Of a stretch of 64,000 bases of DNA, positions 26,393-34,467 are shown one piece after another (positions within the stretch are counted from its first letter, which is position 1; every line of letters starts with the position of its first letter). A program made the translations under genes and the position numbers. This stretch comes from an uncultured Duncaniella sp. GTDB taxonomy: Bacteria; Bacteroidota; Bacteroidia; Bacteroidales; Muribaculaceae. Under the pieces are notes generated by a model. It saw only the letters and a list, made by a program, of their open reading frames with translations, was not told the origin of the DNA and searched no databases. The stretch is from the NCBI GenBank assembly GCA_910589485.1, contig CAJUSW010000008.1:62001-126000 (forward strand), written 5' to 3'.

Positions 26393-27598
26393 TCAGTTGA
26401 CAACGTGGTGTCCGGCATCGGTGAGAGCTTTCTTGAGTTGGAGTATGTGCTCGTGATTGCGGGTCTCTACCTCGATGCGCAGGATACAGCCGTTGATCGA
26501 TGTTGAATCGGAGTTGCGCTCGTGGGTCACCGAGATGATGTTGGCACCGTTCTCGCCGAGGATACTGCAGATGCCCGAGAGCTGGCCGGGCTTATCGCCA
26601 ACATCGAGCTTGAGGGTGAAGTTGCGTCCGCTCTTTACCAGACCACGGGTGATGACGCGGTTGAGGATGGTAACGTCGATATTGCCACCCGAAACGACAC
26701 ACACCGTCTTTTTGCCTTTGATGGGCACTTTGTCGAACATTGCGGCGGCTACCGATACGGCGCCTGCTCCCTCGGCCACGAGCTTCTGCTGCTCGATCAG
26801 CGCGAGTATGGCGGCTGCTATCTCGTCCTCGCTCACGGTCACGATCTCGTCGACATATTTCTCGCAGAACTCGAATGTGTTTACACCCGGCTCCTTCACG
26901 GCTATGCCGTCAGCGATGGTTGATACCGAATTGAGATGCTCGCGCTTGCCGTCCTTGACCGAGCGGTACATCGATGCCGCTCCCTCAGCCTGGACTCCGT
27001 AGACCTTTACATCGGGCTTGAGCTGCTTGAGGGTGAAGGCGATACCGGCTATGAGGCCACCGCCACCCACGGGCACGATCACTGCCTCTACATCGGGCAT
27101 CTCCTCGAGGATCTCGAGGGCTATGGTGCCCTGTCCGGCTATTACTTTCAGGTCGTCAAACGGGTGTATCAATGTGTAGCCTTCCTCCTGTTGCAGTTCG
27201 AGGGCCTTCTGATAGGCGTCGTCATACACACCGGGCACCAGGCACACCTCGGCGCCGAGCCTCTTGGTGGCCTCGATCTTGGAGATGGGCGCGCCGGCGG
27301 GGAGGCATATCAGCGACTTGATGCCGTTGTGGGTGGCGGCGAGCGCCACGCCCTGGGCATGGTTGCCGGCCGAGCATGCTATCACACCCTTGGCACGTTC
27401 CTCGGGGGTGAGCTGAGATATTTTATAGTATGCACCGCGAAGCTTGAAAGCACCTGTATGTTGCAGATTTTCAGGCTTCAGATACACCTGTGATTCGGGG
27501 TTGAGGCGAGTCACGCCGATGAGACGGGGGTGACGGGCTACGTCGCGCAGCACCTGGGCGGCGCGGTAAACTTCAGAGATTTCAAGCTGTTCGGCCAT
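26393..27598 (-). CDS. ilvA: Threonine ammonia-lyase (threonine deaminase) with ACT domain
   Basis: A 401-residue PLP enzyme converting threonine to 2-oxobutyrate, the first step to isoleucine or of threonine catabolism. Key parts are the PLP lysine in GAFKLRGA, the substrate loop SAGNHAQGVA, the phosphate-binding GGGGLIAG and a single C-terminal ACT domain (from about 325, LDVGDKPGQLSGI). This is the ~400-residue class with one ACT domain, between catabolic TdcB and long biosynthetic IlvA, so I use ilvA with reserve. Start chosen at 27598 (MAEQLEISEVYRAA). Confidence 0.93.
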   Translation of the reverse strand: MAEQLEISEVYRAAQVLRDVARHPRLIGVTRLNPESQVYLKPENLQHTGAFKLRGAYYKISQLTPEERAKGVIACSAGNHAQGVALAATHNGIKSLICLPAGAPISKIEATKRLGAEVCLVPGVYDDAYQKALELQQEEGYTLIHPFDDLKVIAGQGTIALEILEEMPDVEAVIVPVGGGGLIAGIAFTLKQLKPDVKVYGVQAEGAASMYRSVKDGKREHLNSVSTIADGIAVKEPGVNTFEFCEKYVDEIVTVSEDEIAAAILALIEQQKLVAEGAGAVSVAAAMFDKVPIKGKKTVCVVSGGNIDVTILNRVITRGLVKSGRNFTLKLDVGDKPGQLSGICSILGENGANIISVTHERNSDSTSINGCILRIEVETRNHEHILQLKKALTDAGHHVVN

Positions 27599-27619
27599 GG
27601 TATTTATGTTATTGTCTCG

Positions 27620-27651
27620 CAAAAGTAGAAATTCCCTACCGAATATGCAAA
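27620..27651 (-). promoter_or_regulatory. Promoter of ilvA
   Basis: On the - strand TTTG (27648-27651), 20 bases, then TACTTTTG (27620-27627), 22 bases before the chosen ATG. This supports that start over longer readings of the frame. Confidence 0.8.
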
Positions 27652-27711
27652 ATAAAATTCCAACAGCCTCTCTCATCGCTCTCGGGTGTGCATGACCAAA
27701 AGCTCGATTAG

Positions 27712-27753
27712 AAAATTCCCGACACTCCAGGAGTGATTCTTGGATGTCGGGAA
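27712..27753 (-). terminator. Terminator after trxA
   Basis: On the - strand TTCCCGACA and TGTCGGGAA pair around a loop that contains a second small hairpin, followed by TTTTC. It lies about 40 bases after the trxA stop. Confidence 0.75.
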
Positions 27754-27794
27754 TATATCGTCAGACAGATTTTTCAAGCCGGGTCCGAACGGGG

Positions 27795-28103
27795 TTATTT
27801 GCCGGGTTGCATCTGGATGCGGAGCTTGTCCTCGAGGATTTCGAGCTGCTGGAGTCCGGAGGCGCGCCACTGGGGCATGCCGTTCTTGAAGATGATGATG
27901 GTGGGGACGCTACGGATCTGGTATTCGGCCGAGAGGTCGGGGTTGCGGTCCACATCGATCTTTACGATCGAGGCGTCGTCACCAATTTTCTGTTTGAGTT
28001 GTTCGAGGATGGGGCCTTGCATCTTGCAGGGGCCACACCATGTGGCGAAGAAGTCCACGAGGGTGGGCTTGTCGCTCTTGATCAAGTCGGTAAATTCGCT
28101 CAT
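27795..28103 (-). CDS. trxA: Thioredoxin
   Basis: A 102-residue cytoplasmic thioredoxin: FFATWCGPCK active site near residues 20-26, cis-proline loop SVPTII near 70, no signal peptide and normal length. It donates electrons for protein disulfide reduction. Followed by a hairpin terminator; the DJ-1 gene lies 76 bases upstream on the same strand. Confidence 0.96.
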   Translation of the reverse strand: MSEFTDLIKSDKPTLVDFFATWCGPCKMQGPILEQLKQKIGDDASIVKIDVDRNPDLSAEYQIRSVPTIIIFKNGMPQWRASGLQQLEILEDKLRIQMQPGK

Positions 28104-28179
28104 AATTATATGATTCGTTTAGTATTGTTCTGTCATTGAATAACACGTCCCATGAGCGAAATGTTTACCTTGCGACTCA

Positions 28180-28737
28180 TCAGAGCAGGATGCCGGCTGC
28201 CACGTCGGCTGCTGTCTGCGGACCTTTGAGAGCCTCCACAAGTGCGAGGGCAAAGGGGATGGCCGATGAGGGGCCGTTGGCGGTGATCACTTTGTCGGCC
28301 TTGACCACGCGCTGTCCCTTGGGGGTGGCTCCGCCTTCCTTGAGTCCTGATTCGAAACCGGGATAGCAGGTGGCTTCGAGTCCGTTGAGGATGCCGAGGG
28401 GGGCGAGTGTCACTGCCGGGGCGGCACAGATGGCTGCCACGTAGCGGTGGGCGGCATGTTGCTTGGCGAGCAGGTCGCACAGTCCGGGGTGGGCGGCGAG
28501 GTTGCTTGCTCCGGGCATGCCTCCGGGACACACGAGCATGAGGGCGTCGGCGAGGCCGGATGCTTCTTCAAAGATTTCGTCGGCCACGACGGGTACACCG
28601 TGTGCTCCGGTCACGATGTTGGAGCCGTTGACCGAGATTGTGGCTACTTCCACTCCTGCACGGCGCAGGAGATCAACGGGGGTGAGGGCCTCGACTTCTT
28701 CGAAGCCGGCGGCCAGGAATACGTATGCTTCTGCCAT
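28180..28737 (-). CDS. DJ-1/PfpI-family protein
   Basis: A 185-residue protein of the DJ-1 class of the glutamine-amidotransferase-like superfamily. The nucleophile elbow is AAICAAP (Cys near 106), with Glu in FEEVEALTP near the N-terminus and PGGMPGA upstream. Relatives act as glyoxalases/deglycases or redox sensors; the exact activity here is unknown. Its 5' leader consists almost entirely of a GTTTATGGG-type repeat running up to the start codon, with a TACATTTG -7 box just beyond. Confidence 0.92.
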   Translation of the reverse strand: MAEAYVFLAAGFEEVEALTPVDLLRRAGVEVATISVNGSNIVTGAHGVPVVADEIFEEASGLADALMLVCPGGMPGASNLAAHPGLCDLLAKQHAAHRYVAAICAAPAVTLAPLGILNGLEATCYPGFESGLKEGGATPKGQRVVKADKVITANGPSSAIPFALALVEALKGPQTAADVAAGILL

Positions 28738-28738
28738 T

Positions 28739-28782
28739 GGGTTTATTAGTTTATGGGTTTATGAGTTTAGGGGTTTATGGGG
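28739..28782 (-). repeat. GGGTTTAT-type repeat forming the leader of the DJ-1 gene
   Basis: Five imperfect units of GTTTATGGG / GTTTAGGGG / GTTTATTA lie immediately upstream of the DJ-1 start codon. A - strand TACATTTG box at 28793-28800 places the transcript start near 28786, so the leader would be repeat almost from end to end. The same repeat occurs at 31018-31067 before an unrelated gene. Confidence 0.8.
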
Positions 28783-28863
28783 GGATTATTCACAAATGTA
28801 CGCATCATTCGTGAGTTTTCACTAATTTTGCATTGACAAAATCACTCTTAAAAGTAAACGGTC

Positions 28864-29871
28864 ATGTATATTAAACGTTTCCGAACAATTCAAGTTGCAT
28901 CCTTAGTGTCGATATTCTCATTAATGCTCGTTCTCGGGGCGTGTGAATCGAAGTCGGGTTACCGCTCGGCCGAGGGGGGAGTGTGGGGCACTACCTATCA
29001 TATCACATATCGTTCGGACCGCGATCTGCACGATTCTATAATTAAGGTGATGAAGCAGGTGGAGCAGTCGCTCAGCCCGTTCTCGGATTCTTCGCTCATA
29101 GCATCGGTGAACCGTGGTGAGAGGGTGAAGGCCGATTCCCTGCTCGCGCGCATATTCACGGAGTCGCAACGGGTGAACCGCGATAGCCACGGGGCATTTG
29201 ACCCTACGGTGGCTCCGTTGGTTAACCTGTGGGGGTTCGGATACCGCGACACGGGAATCGAGCCCACGCGCGAGGCTATCGACTCGATGCTCGGACTGGT
29301 GGGGATAGCTGAGTGTGCGCTGGATGCCGAGGGATACATCGTGAAGAAGCATCCCGGAACGGAGTTTAATTTCTCGGCCATCACCAAGGGTTACGGGTGC
29401 GACCTGGTGGGGGATATGCTCAGGCGCAACGGCTGCGAGGATTATATGGTAGAGATCGGTGGCGAGATAGCTCTGGGCGGAGAGTCGCCACGCGGAGGCG
29501 ACTGGCGCATCATGATCGACGCTCCGGTGGATTGCGACACTGCCATAGTGCATCAGAAGATGGCTGTGGTGTCACTCACCGGCAAGGGGGTGGCAACCTC
29601 AGGCAACTACCGTAATTTCAGGAACACCGGCAATGGCGGGCGCACGTGGCACACGATAAGTCCGGTGGACGGACGCCCGGCGGTGACCGATCTTCTCTCG
29701 GTGACGGTGATAGCTCCCTCGTGTATGCTTGCCGATGCGTATGCCACCGCGAGCATGGCGCGCAGTGCGGCCGATGCCCTCGGGATGCTCGACAGCCTGA
29801 GCGGAGTGGAGGGTCTGCTCGTGACACGCGACACGGTGCTTGTTACCTCGGGATTTCCGGTAATAGAGTAG
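28864..29871 (+). CDS. apbE: FAD:protein FMN transferase (ApbE) lipoprotein
   Basis: A 335-residue exported lipoprotein (lipobox VLGAC, Cys27) that attaches FMN covalently to threonine of target proteins such as RnfG, RnfD or NqrC. Seen: GTTYHITYR near the N-terminus, FDPTVAPLVNLWGF, ITKGYGCDLV and the HTISPVDGRPA loop typical of ApbE. It reads away from the rnf region. A TAATTTTG -7 box is at 28823-28830. Its local Rnf partners rnfG and rnfD are missing from the window. Confidence 0.94.
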   Translation: MYIKRFRTIQVASLVSIFSLMLVLGACESKSGYRSAEGGVWGTTYHITYRSDRDLHDSIIKVMKQVEQSLSPFSDSSLIASVNRGERVKADSLLARIFTESQRVNRDSHGAFDPTVAPLVNLWGFGYRDTGIEPTREAIDSMLGLVGIAECALDAEGYIVKKHPGTEFNFSAITKGYGCDLVGDMLRRNGCEDYMVEIGGEIALGGESPRGGDWRIMIDAPVDCDTAIVHQKMAVVSLTGKGVATSGNYRNFRNTGNGGRTWHTISPVDGRPAVTDLLSVTVIAPSCMLADAYATASMARSAADALGMLDSLSGVEGLLVTRDTVLVTSGFPVIE

Positions 29872-29921
29872 AATAATTGGTCCATAAGTCATATAATGGG
29901 TGAAAAATATGTTTTATAACA

Positions 29922-29961
29922 TACTTTTGTAGCAACTTTATAAAACTTTTGAGTACTTTTG
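29922..29961 (+). promoter_or_regulatory. Two identical -7-like boxes before the small ORFs
   Basis: TACTTTTG occurs at 29922-29929 and again at 29954-29961, each a match to TAnnTTTG. No perfect -33 TTTG is at 19-21 bases, so the promoter call is moderate. The second box is 55 bases before the first small ORF. Confidence 0.45.
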
Positions 29962-30015
29962 TGCGTTATATTATCGAATCACATAAGTAATTAACCCATT
30001 AAAAATTTTGTGCTT

Positions 30016-30156
30016 ATGACTGTATCATTCAAATCTTTCCGCGCCGACATGAAGAAACTTCTTCACAATGTAGCCGAATCCGACGGATTCCGCATCACCG
30101 GCGATTGCAGCATTCATCATTCTGACAACATGTCAACCACAGGTCGCGAGGCCTGA
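30016..30156 (+). CDS. Small ORF, 46 residues
   Basis: ATG at 30016 to TGA at 30154-30156. The product starts MTVSFKSFRADMKKLLHN and ends in a polar tail with two His and one Cys. Third positions are G/C-rich like neighbouring genes, an A-rich stretch precedes the ATG, and it lies between promoter-like boxes and a terminator with a second small ORF. I know of no family. It could instead be a leader peptide or chance ORF within a non-coding RNA. Confidence 0.5.
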   Translation: MTVSFKSFRADMKKLLHNVAESDGFRITGDCSIHHSDNMSTTGREA

Positions 30157-30255
30157 TCAAGGGATGCTCACCCAGGGATATTGAAGTAGCTTGTATCCCT
30201 CCACAGTAAAAAACGTTTCACTAATCATCCTTTATCGGATTAAAAGCAACACGAA

Positions 30256-30342
30256 ATGAAAATCAAGAACGTATATCGCCGCATGTGCGATGCATATCGC
30301 GAATCAGCGGCACTGATTTACCGTTATAACACCCGCATGTAG
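30256..30342 (+). CDS. Small ORF, 28 residues, basic
   Basis: ATG at 30256 to TAG at 30340-30342, product beginning MKIKNVYRRMCDAYRES, rich in Arg and Tyr. An A-rich region precedes the start. It follows the 46-residue ORF by 99 bases and precedes a terminator. The function is unknown and the coding status unproven. Confidence 0.45.
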   Translation: MKIKNVYRRMCDAYRESAALIYRYNTRM

Positions 30343-30366
30343 GTCAAAGTTGTAACGAAGGCATGA

Positions 30367-30440
30367 CGGGCAACATTTGCCCGCGTGCAATATATAAAAT
30401 AAAGAATTAAGAGAATCGTGTGGACCTACACGATTTTTTT
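30367..30440 (+). terminator. Hairpin plus intrinsic terminator after the small ORFs
   Basis: A first stem (CGGGCAA / TTGCCCG, 3-base loop) lies at 30367-30383. A second (AATCGTGT 30414-30421 and ACACGATT 30428-30435, 6-base loop) runs into seven T residues, a classic intrinsic terminator on the + strand. Confidence 0.85.
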
Positions 30441-30464
30441 ATGCCCCTGTGTGAAGGCCGGCGA

Positions 30465-31001
30465 TCAGCGCGACGGTTTTGAGCCCAGGGGCTTGTTGCG
30501 TTTCTTACTGCTACGGCGCTCGAGGGCCCGACGGTCCTTGCGTGAGAGTGTGGGCGGTTGCTGTCGGGGCATGGCGTTCAGGATTTCGTAGGTGGGGACA
30601 GTCTCGTAGACTACTTCGAGGCGCAGAGGGGTTTCGGCAGTAACGTCGGTAGCCGGGGCGTCAGTCGCGGGGAGAGTGGTTGAGACTTCGGGCTGAGGGC
30701 TCTCGGCAGGGCTGAGGGTGGGTTGAGTGGCGGCCTCCCGCTCGGCACGGCGCTGACGGGCACGTTCGCGGGCGCGCATGGAGCGCTCGATGGCCAGGTC
30801 AATTTCCTGGCGCAGAAATGCGAAAGCTGTGCGGGATGTGGCCGGGAGGGTGTCGCCGGCCGAGTGATCGCCGGCAAGATAGCGGTCGAGGACGGTGATC
30901 ATTGCGTTAGCCTCCGAGGTGTCGGGACCATATACACGGTTGATGCGGTCGGTGAAGCGGATATAGGCTTTGCGGGAGATGGGGAGGACGGGTGCGTTCA
31001 T
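30465..31001 (-). CDS. Basic protein of unknown function, 178 residues
   Basis: I do not recognise this protein. Residues 1-85 look like a helical domain (KAYIRFTDRINRVYGPDTSE, then FLRQEIDLAIERSM), followed by an Arg/Glu-rich charged helix, a Pro/Thr/Ala-rich linker (about 95-130) and a strongly basic tail ending LSRKDRRALERR and KKRNKPLGSKPSR. No signal peptide or membrane helix. The basic tail suggests nucleic-acid contact. The leader upstream is built from the same GTTTATGGG repeat as that of the DJ-1 gene. Confidence 0.75.
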   Translation of the reverse strand: MNAPVLPISRKAYIRFTDRINRVYGPDTSEANAMITVLDRYLAGDHSAGDTLPATSRTAFAFLRQEIDLAIERSMRARERARQRRAEREAATQPTLSPAESPQPEVSTTLPATDAPATDVTAETPLRLEVVYETVPTYEILNAMPRQQPPTLSRKDRRALERRSSKKRNKPLGSKPSR

Positions 31002-31017
31002 GGCAGGGGGTGTGTTA

Positions 31018-31067
31018 TGGGTTTATAAGTTTATGGGTTTATAGGTTTAGGGGTTTATGAGTTTATA
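31018..31067 (-). repeat. GGGTTTAT-type repeat in the leader of the basic protein gene
   Basis: About five units of GTTTATGGG / GTTTATAAG / GTTTAGGGG start 17 bases before the start codon. A - strand TAACTTTG box (31071-31078) places the transcript start at the repeat's far end. It shares the string TTTATGGGTTTAT and the GTTTAGGGGTTTATG unit with the copy at 28739. Confidence 0.8.
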
Positions 31068-31099
31068 CCACAAAGTTATATATAGAGCCCTGCCAAAAA

Positions 31100-31140
31100 G
31101 GTGCGATAATGTCGCGTAGTGAATACGACATTATCGCACC
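31100..31140 (-). terminator. Terminator of the adenylation-domain gene
   Basis: A perfect 15-bp stem (31100-31114 with 31126-31140, 11-base loop) followed on the - strand by CTTTTTGG. It lies about 50 bases after the stop of the adenylation-domain gene. Confidence 0.85.
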
Positions 31141-31189
31141 TGAAGAGAGATGAGAGTATTGTATATTTGCGGGGAGCAAAGTGAGGGTG

Positions 31190-32674
31190 CTATACAGCAG
31201 CCGAATCCTTGAGCACTACAGGGAGGGCGAGGGTGTTGACCTGGCCCGATGCGGTGACCGGGAGCTGCTTGAGAAGCACGAAAAATTCGGGTATCATGTA
31301 GGCCGGCAGGTACTGGGCCAGACGGTTTTTCACCCATGAGAGGCTGAACGAGCGGGTTGACGGTACCACGTAGCCTACGAGATAGGCCGATCCCTTTTCA
31401 TCCTGGTAGTGTACCACCGCGCAGTCGCTTACCTCGCCGGTGGCGAGCAGGGCGCGCTCCACTTCTCCGGTTACCACACGCTTGCCGAGGATGTTGACCT
31501 CCGACTCCTTGCGGCGTATGTAGCGGATGTTTCCGTCGTCGAGGCGCATGCCCACGTCGCCGGTGCGCACCACGCGTGTGCCGTCGCTGAGAGTGGTGAT
31601 CGAGGCGAGCTGTTCGGCGCGATGGTCGCCCGTGAATGAGTCGGCCACGCCTGTGCCGGCGATACATATCTCTCCCTCCTGGCCCTGTGCCACGGGGTTG
31701 AGATCGTTGTCGAGGAGCATCAGTTCCACTCCTTCGAGCGGACGACCTATGGGATAGTGTCCTGAGGGGAGCGCATAGCCGTTGTTACAGCAGTAGCATG
31801 TGGCTAAGGCCGTGGTCTCGGTGGGGCCGTAGGTGTTATACACGGTCACTTGCTCAAGAAGATGGCCGATGGAGGCCGGATTGAGCTGGTCGCCTCCGCT
31901 GATGAGCATGCGCAGTGTCATGGGGAGCGACTCGAAGTGGTTGAGCTCCTGAAGCAGATAGGGGAATCCGCTGATAATGGACACGTACTGCTCATCGGCA
32001 AACTTGAGGAGAGCCTGCGGATCGTTGCGCGTGGTTGCCGACGGGATCACGAGCATGGCGCCGTTGAGGAGGGTGCCGAACACTTCCTCGATGAATATAT
32101 TCACGATGTCGGCCGAGTATTGGAGCAGAACATCGTCGGTTGAGATATTGAATGTGTCGCGGAAACGGTCGGCGAGGGCCACTACCTGACGGTTGCCCAC
32201 CATGACTCCGATCGGGTAGCCCGAAATGCTTGAGCTGTACATGATGTAGGCGGGCCTGTCGGCCTTGCAACGGTCGGGCAGAGGGTGGAGCGAGGGATCC
32301 ACATTGATCACCGGCCCTACTATGAAGAGGCTGAATTCCTTGAGCCGTGACGAGTATTTCTCCTGTGTGACCACGAAGTCAACGCCACACTCGGTGAGAA
32401 AGCGGGTCATGCGCTCGGGAGGGAAGTCGGGCTCGACGGGCACGAATGCCGCGCCGGCCTTGATGATTGCGAGAATTGAGGCTATCATCTCGACGCTGTG
32501 GTCCATCACCACGCCCACACGGGCGGGGATAAACGAGGGGAAGCGGGAGATAAGTGTATCGACCAGGCGGTCAAGTCCGGAATAGTTGACGCATGAACGC
32601 TCGTCGATGATAGCGGGATGGTCGGGATCAGCGTTGACCATCTCTTTGAAGCGTGAGTAAATCGTCGGTTCCAT
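31190..32674 (-). CDS. Stand-alone adenylation-domain (AMP-binding) protein with degenerate core motifs
   Basis: A 494-residue protein with the ANL fold, closest in layout to NRPS or DltA-type adenylation domains. Recognisable motifs are A2 (KAGAAFVPVEPDFPPE), A5 (NTYGPTETT), A6 (GEICIAGTGV), A7 (RTGDVG), A8 (KESEVNILGKRV) and A9 (LPAYMIP). The P-loop A3 reads YSSSISGYPIGV, lacking the Ser/Thr-Gly-Thr-Thr pattern and the PKG lysine, and A10 reads ASGQVN, with Gln in place of the catalytic lysine of NGKVD. Activity is therefore doubtful: it may be a pseudoenzyme or use altered chemistry. No carrier protein, condensation or thioesterase gene is nearby. Confidence 0.88.
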   Translation of the reverse strand: MEPTIYSRFKEMVNADPDHPAIIDERSCVNYSGLDRLVDTLISRFPSFIPARVGVVMDHSVEMIASILAIIKAGAAFVPVEPDFPPERMTRFLTECGVDFVVTQEKYSSRLKEFSLFIVGPVINVDPSLHPLPDRCKADRPAYIMYSSSISGYPIGVMVGNRQVVALADRFRDTFNISTDDVLLQYSADIVNIFIEEVFGTLLNGAMLVIPSATTRNDPQALLKFADEQYVSIISGFPYLLQELNHFESLPMTLRMLISGGDQLNPASIGHLLEQVTVYNTYGPTETTALATCYCCNNGYALPSGHYPIGRPLEGVELMLLDNDLNPVAQGQEGEICIAGTGVADSFTGDHRAEQLASITTLSDGTRVVRTGDVGMRLDDGNIRYIRRKESEVNILGKRVVTGEVERALLATGEVSDCAVVHYQDEKGSAYLVGYVVPSTRSFSLSWVKNRLAQYLPAYMIPEFFVLLKQLPVTASGQVNTLALPVVLKDSAAV

Positions 32675-32728
32675 AATGTTACATCCTTGAAGTTATACCT
32701 TAATAACGCCGGGAGGTAACGGAGGTTG

Positions 32729-32753
32729 ACTCGATTTTAGTTAAAAATCGAGT
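32729..32753. repeat. 10-bp inverted repeat between the adenylation and ATPase-DUF4435 genes
   Basis: ACTCGATTTT and AAAATCGAGT pair around a 5-base loop. There is no T-run on the coding strand, so it may be an operator or RNA structure rather than a terminator. Confidence 0.45.
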
Positions 32754-32818
32754 ATTTTGAAAAGAAAATTATTACCGTATTGTAATAAAAATGAAATACT
32801 TATGTTACAAAATTGTAA

Positions 32819-34402
32819 TCACGCCTCCTCTCCGGCGCCGTCCGACAGATTGAATGTGGCGCGTATGGCCGAGCGTATTTCGTCGGCTCCCCGGCGGTTG
32901 TAGGTGAGGATGTTTATGATGGTGCTGATGTAGGTGTCCTTGTCGTCGCGACGCATGCCCACGTGGCGTGCCACATGGCTTTCGGAGAGCATGGTCTTGC
33001 GGTTGTACACCCTCAGGATCGATGCGTAATCCTTCTCGTGGAGGTAACGGCGGAATGTGCGGCACAGGCTCTCGTAGGTGGCGCGGGGATTGAGTTCGCG
33101 CGACAGGTCGGCGATGTGGCTTTCGAGCTGGCCTATGTTGGCAAACCGGCCGTCGATGCGGTGTTCGACCCCTTTCTTCATGCGGTGGCGGGTGTGCTGC
33201 AGGGCCTGCTGGCGCAGGTCGGACTCGAAGAGGTGCAGAATGTTGGTCCTGACTTTGGAGAAGGCCTCGTCGGGGTTACGGTGGTTGAGCCGGGCCATGG
33301 TGCGTATCACCGGTTCGAGCATGAAGATGTTTTCGATCTCGGCCACTTCGGGGACGTAGACCTGCTTCTTGCGCAGATAGCTCACCTCGCCCTCGTCGCG
33401 ACGGTCGCGGTCCACGATGCCGAATGCGTCGAGGTCGTGGAAGGCTTTGAGGGAGTTGAAGGTGCGGGTCGACTCGATGACGCGGTCGCAGCCACCGAGC
33501 GATTTCACGGTGTAGTCGTTGAATATCACTGGATAGAGCTTGGCATCGATCGAGTTCACGCCGTCCCCCTCGATGAAAAGCACCGGTTTGCGGGCACCGA
33601 GGATGGCGAGATACACCTCGTCACTGATGCCGTCGGGGCCGGTGAGGAAGTCATAGTCCCACACCCCCTGGCCGGGGTCGCAGTCCTTGACCCAGATGGT
33701 GCAGCCCTCGCCACGTGAGGAGGCGAACTGCAGGTCGTGGGTCACGTAGATGAAGGTGCAGTCGGGGCGGCTGTCCTCGATGCTGTTCCACAGCGAGGCT
33801 ATCGATGAGGGGTGCAGGAACATTCCCGGGGAGTCGACTATGATCACCGCGTCGCGGGGTGCGAAGGATACCGCTCCCAGATAGTAGAGAACGGTTTTCT
33901 CGCCGTCCGACAGGCGCGAGGGGGAGTAGGTGTCGCTGGTGATGTCGCGGCTGAATAGCATGCGGCCGCTCTCGATGAGGACGCGGTTGCCCGGAAACAC
34001 TTTCTGCCACTGTTGCATCACGTGGTCGAGGCGGGTGGTGTGAGGGGCGGTTTCGTTGCCCGAGTATTTCTGCTCGATGAGGCTGAGCATCTCCTCGTTG
34101 ACAAGCAGGCCTATGGTGCGCTCGAATTGTCCGGCCAGGTCGGGACGCAACAGCGAGGCTCCCGCTACCGATTGGTTGTAGAGGGTATCGATGGAGTTGG
34201 GCGACGTGTCGTCCTTATCCTTGGTGTAGAGTGCATTCAATGCCGAGAGCCTGAAAGCTTTGTCACCTAAATCGGCCGCAAGCCTGTTGGCAAAGCGGGT
34301 CTTGCCCGAGCCGTTGGCTCCGATTATCACGATGTGCCTGAGCGCGGTGGAGTCGATGGCGTAGGGCTGGGAGCCTTTGCGCGGGGGAAGTGTGATGTCC
34401 AT
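32819..34402 (-). CDS. ABC-type ATPase fused to DUF4435 (TOPRIM-like) domain
   Basis: A 527-residue fusion. The N-terminal ~260 residues are an ABC/AAA ATPase: Walker A GANGSGKT (about 28-35), signature LSDGEKT, a Walker B region VIIVDSPGMFLHP in which the usual catalytic DE reads DS, and the H-loop VTHDLQF. The C-terminal half is DUF4435, with FIEGDGVNSIDAKLY and GIVDRDRR supplying the Glu and DxD of a TOPRIM-like metal site. In PARIS anti-phage systems an ATPase (AriA) and a DUF4435 protein (AriB) work together, sometimes fused; this is a shorter fusion. A chromosomal non-defence role cannot be excluded. It lies 65 bases after an AraC regulator. Confidence 0.85.
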   Translation of the reverse strand: MDITLPPRKGSQPYAIDSTALRHIVIIGANGSGKTRFANRLAADLGDKAFRLSALNALYTKDKDDTSPNSIDTLYNQSVAGASLLRPDLAGQFERTIGLLVNEEMLSLIEQKYSGNETAPHTTRLDHVMQQWQKVFPGNRVLIESGRMLFSRDITSDTYSPSRLSDGEKTVLYYLGAVSFAPRDAVIIVDSPGMFLHPSSIASLWNSIEDSRPDCTFIYVTHDLQFASSRGEGCTIWVKDCDPGQGVWDYDFLTGPDGISDEVYLAILGARKPVLFIEGDGVNSIDAKLYPVIFNDYTVKSLGGCDRVIESTRTFNSLKAFHDLDAFGIVDRDRRDEGEVSYLRKKQVYVPEVAEIENIFMLEPVIRTMARLNHRNPDEAFSKVRTNILHLFESDLRQQALQHTRHRMKKGVEHRIDGRFANIGQLESHIADLSRELNPRATYESLCRTFRRYLHEKDYASILRVYNRKTMLSESHVARHVGMRRDDKDTYISTIINILTYNRRGADEIRSAIRATFNLSDGAGEEA

Positions 34403-34467
34403 GGCCGTTATATATTGTCGGTAGGAGATGGGAATATGGGATGGTTGACTTTAGAGATGCGGTGAGG

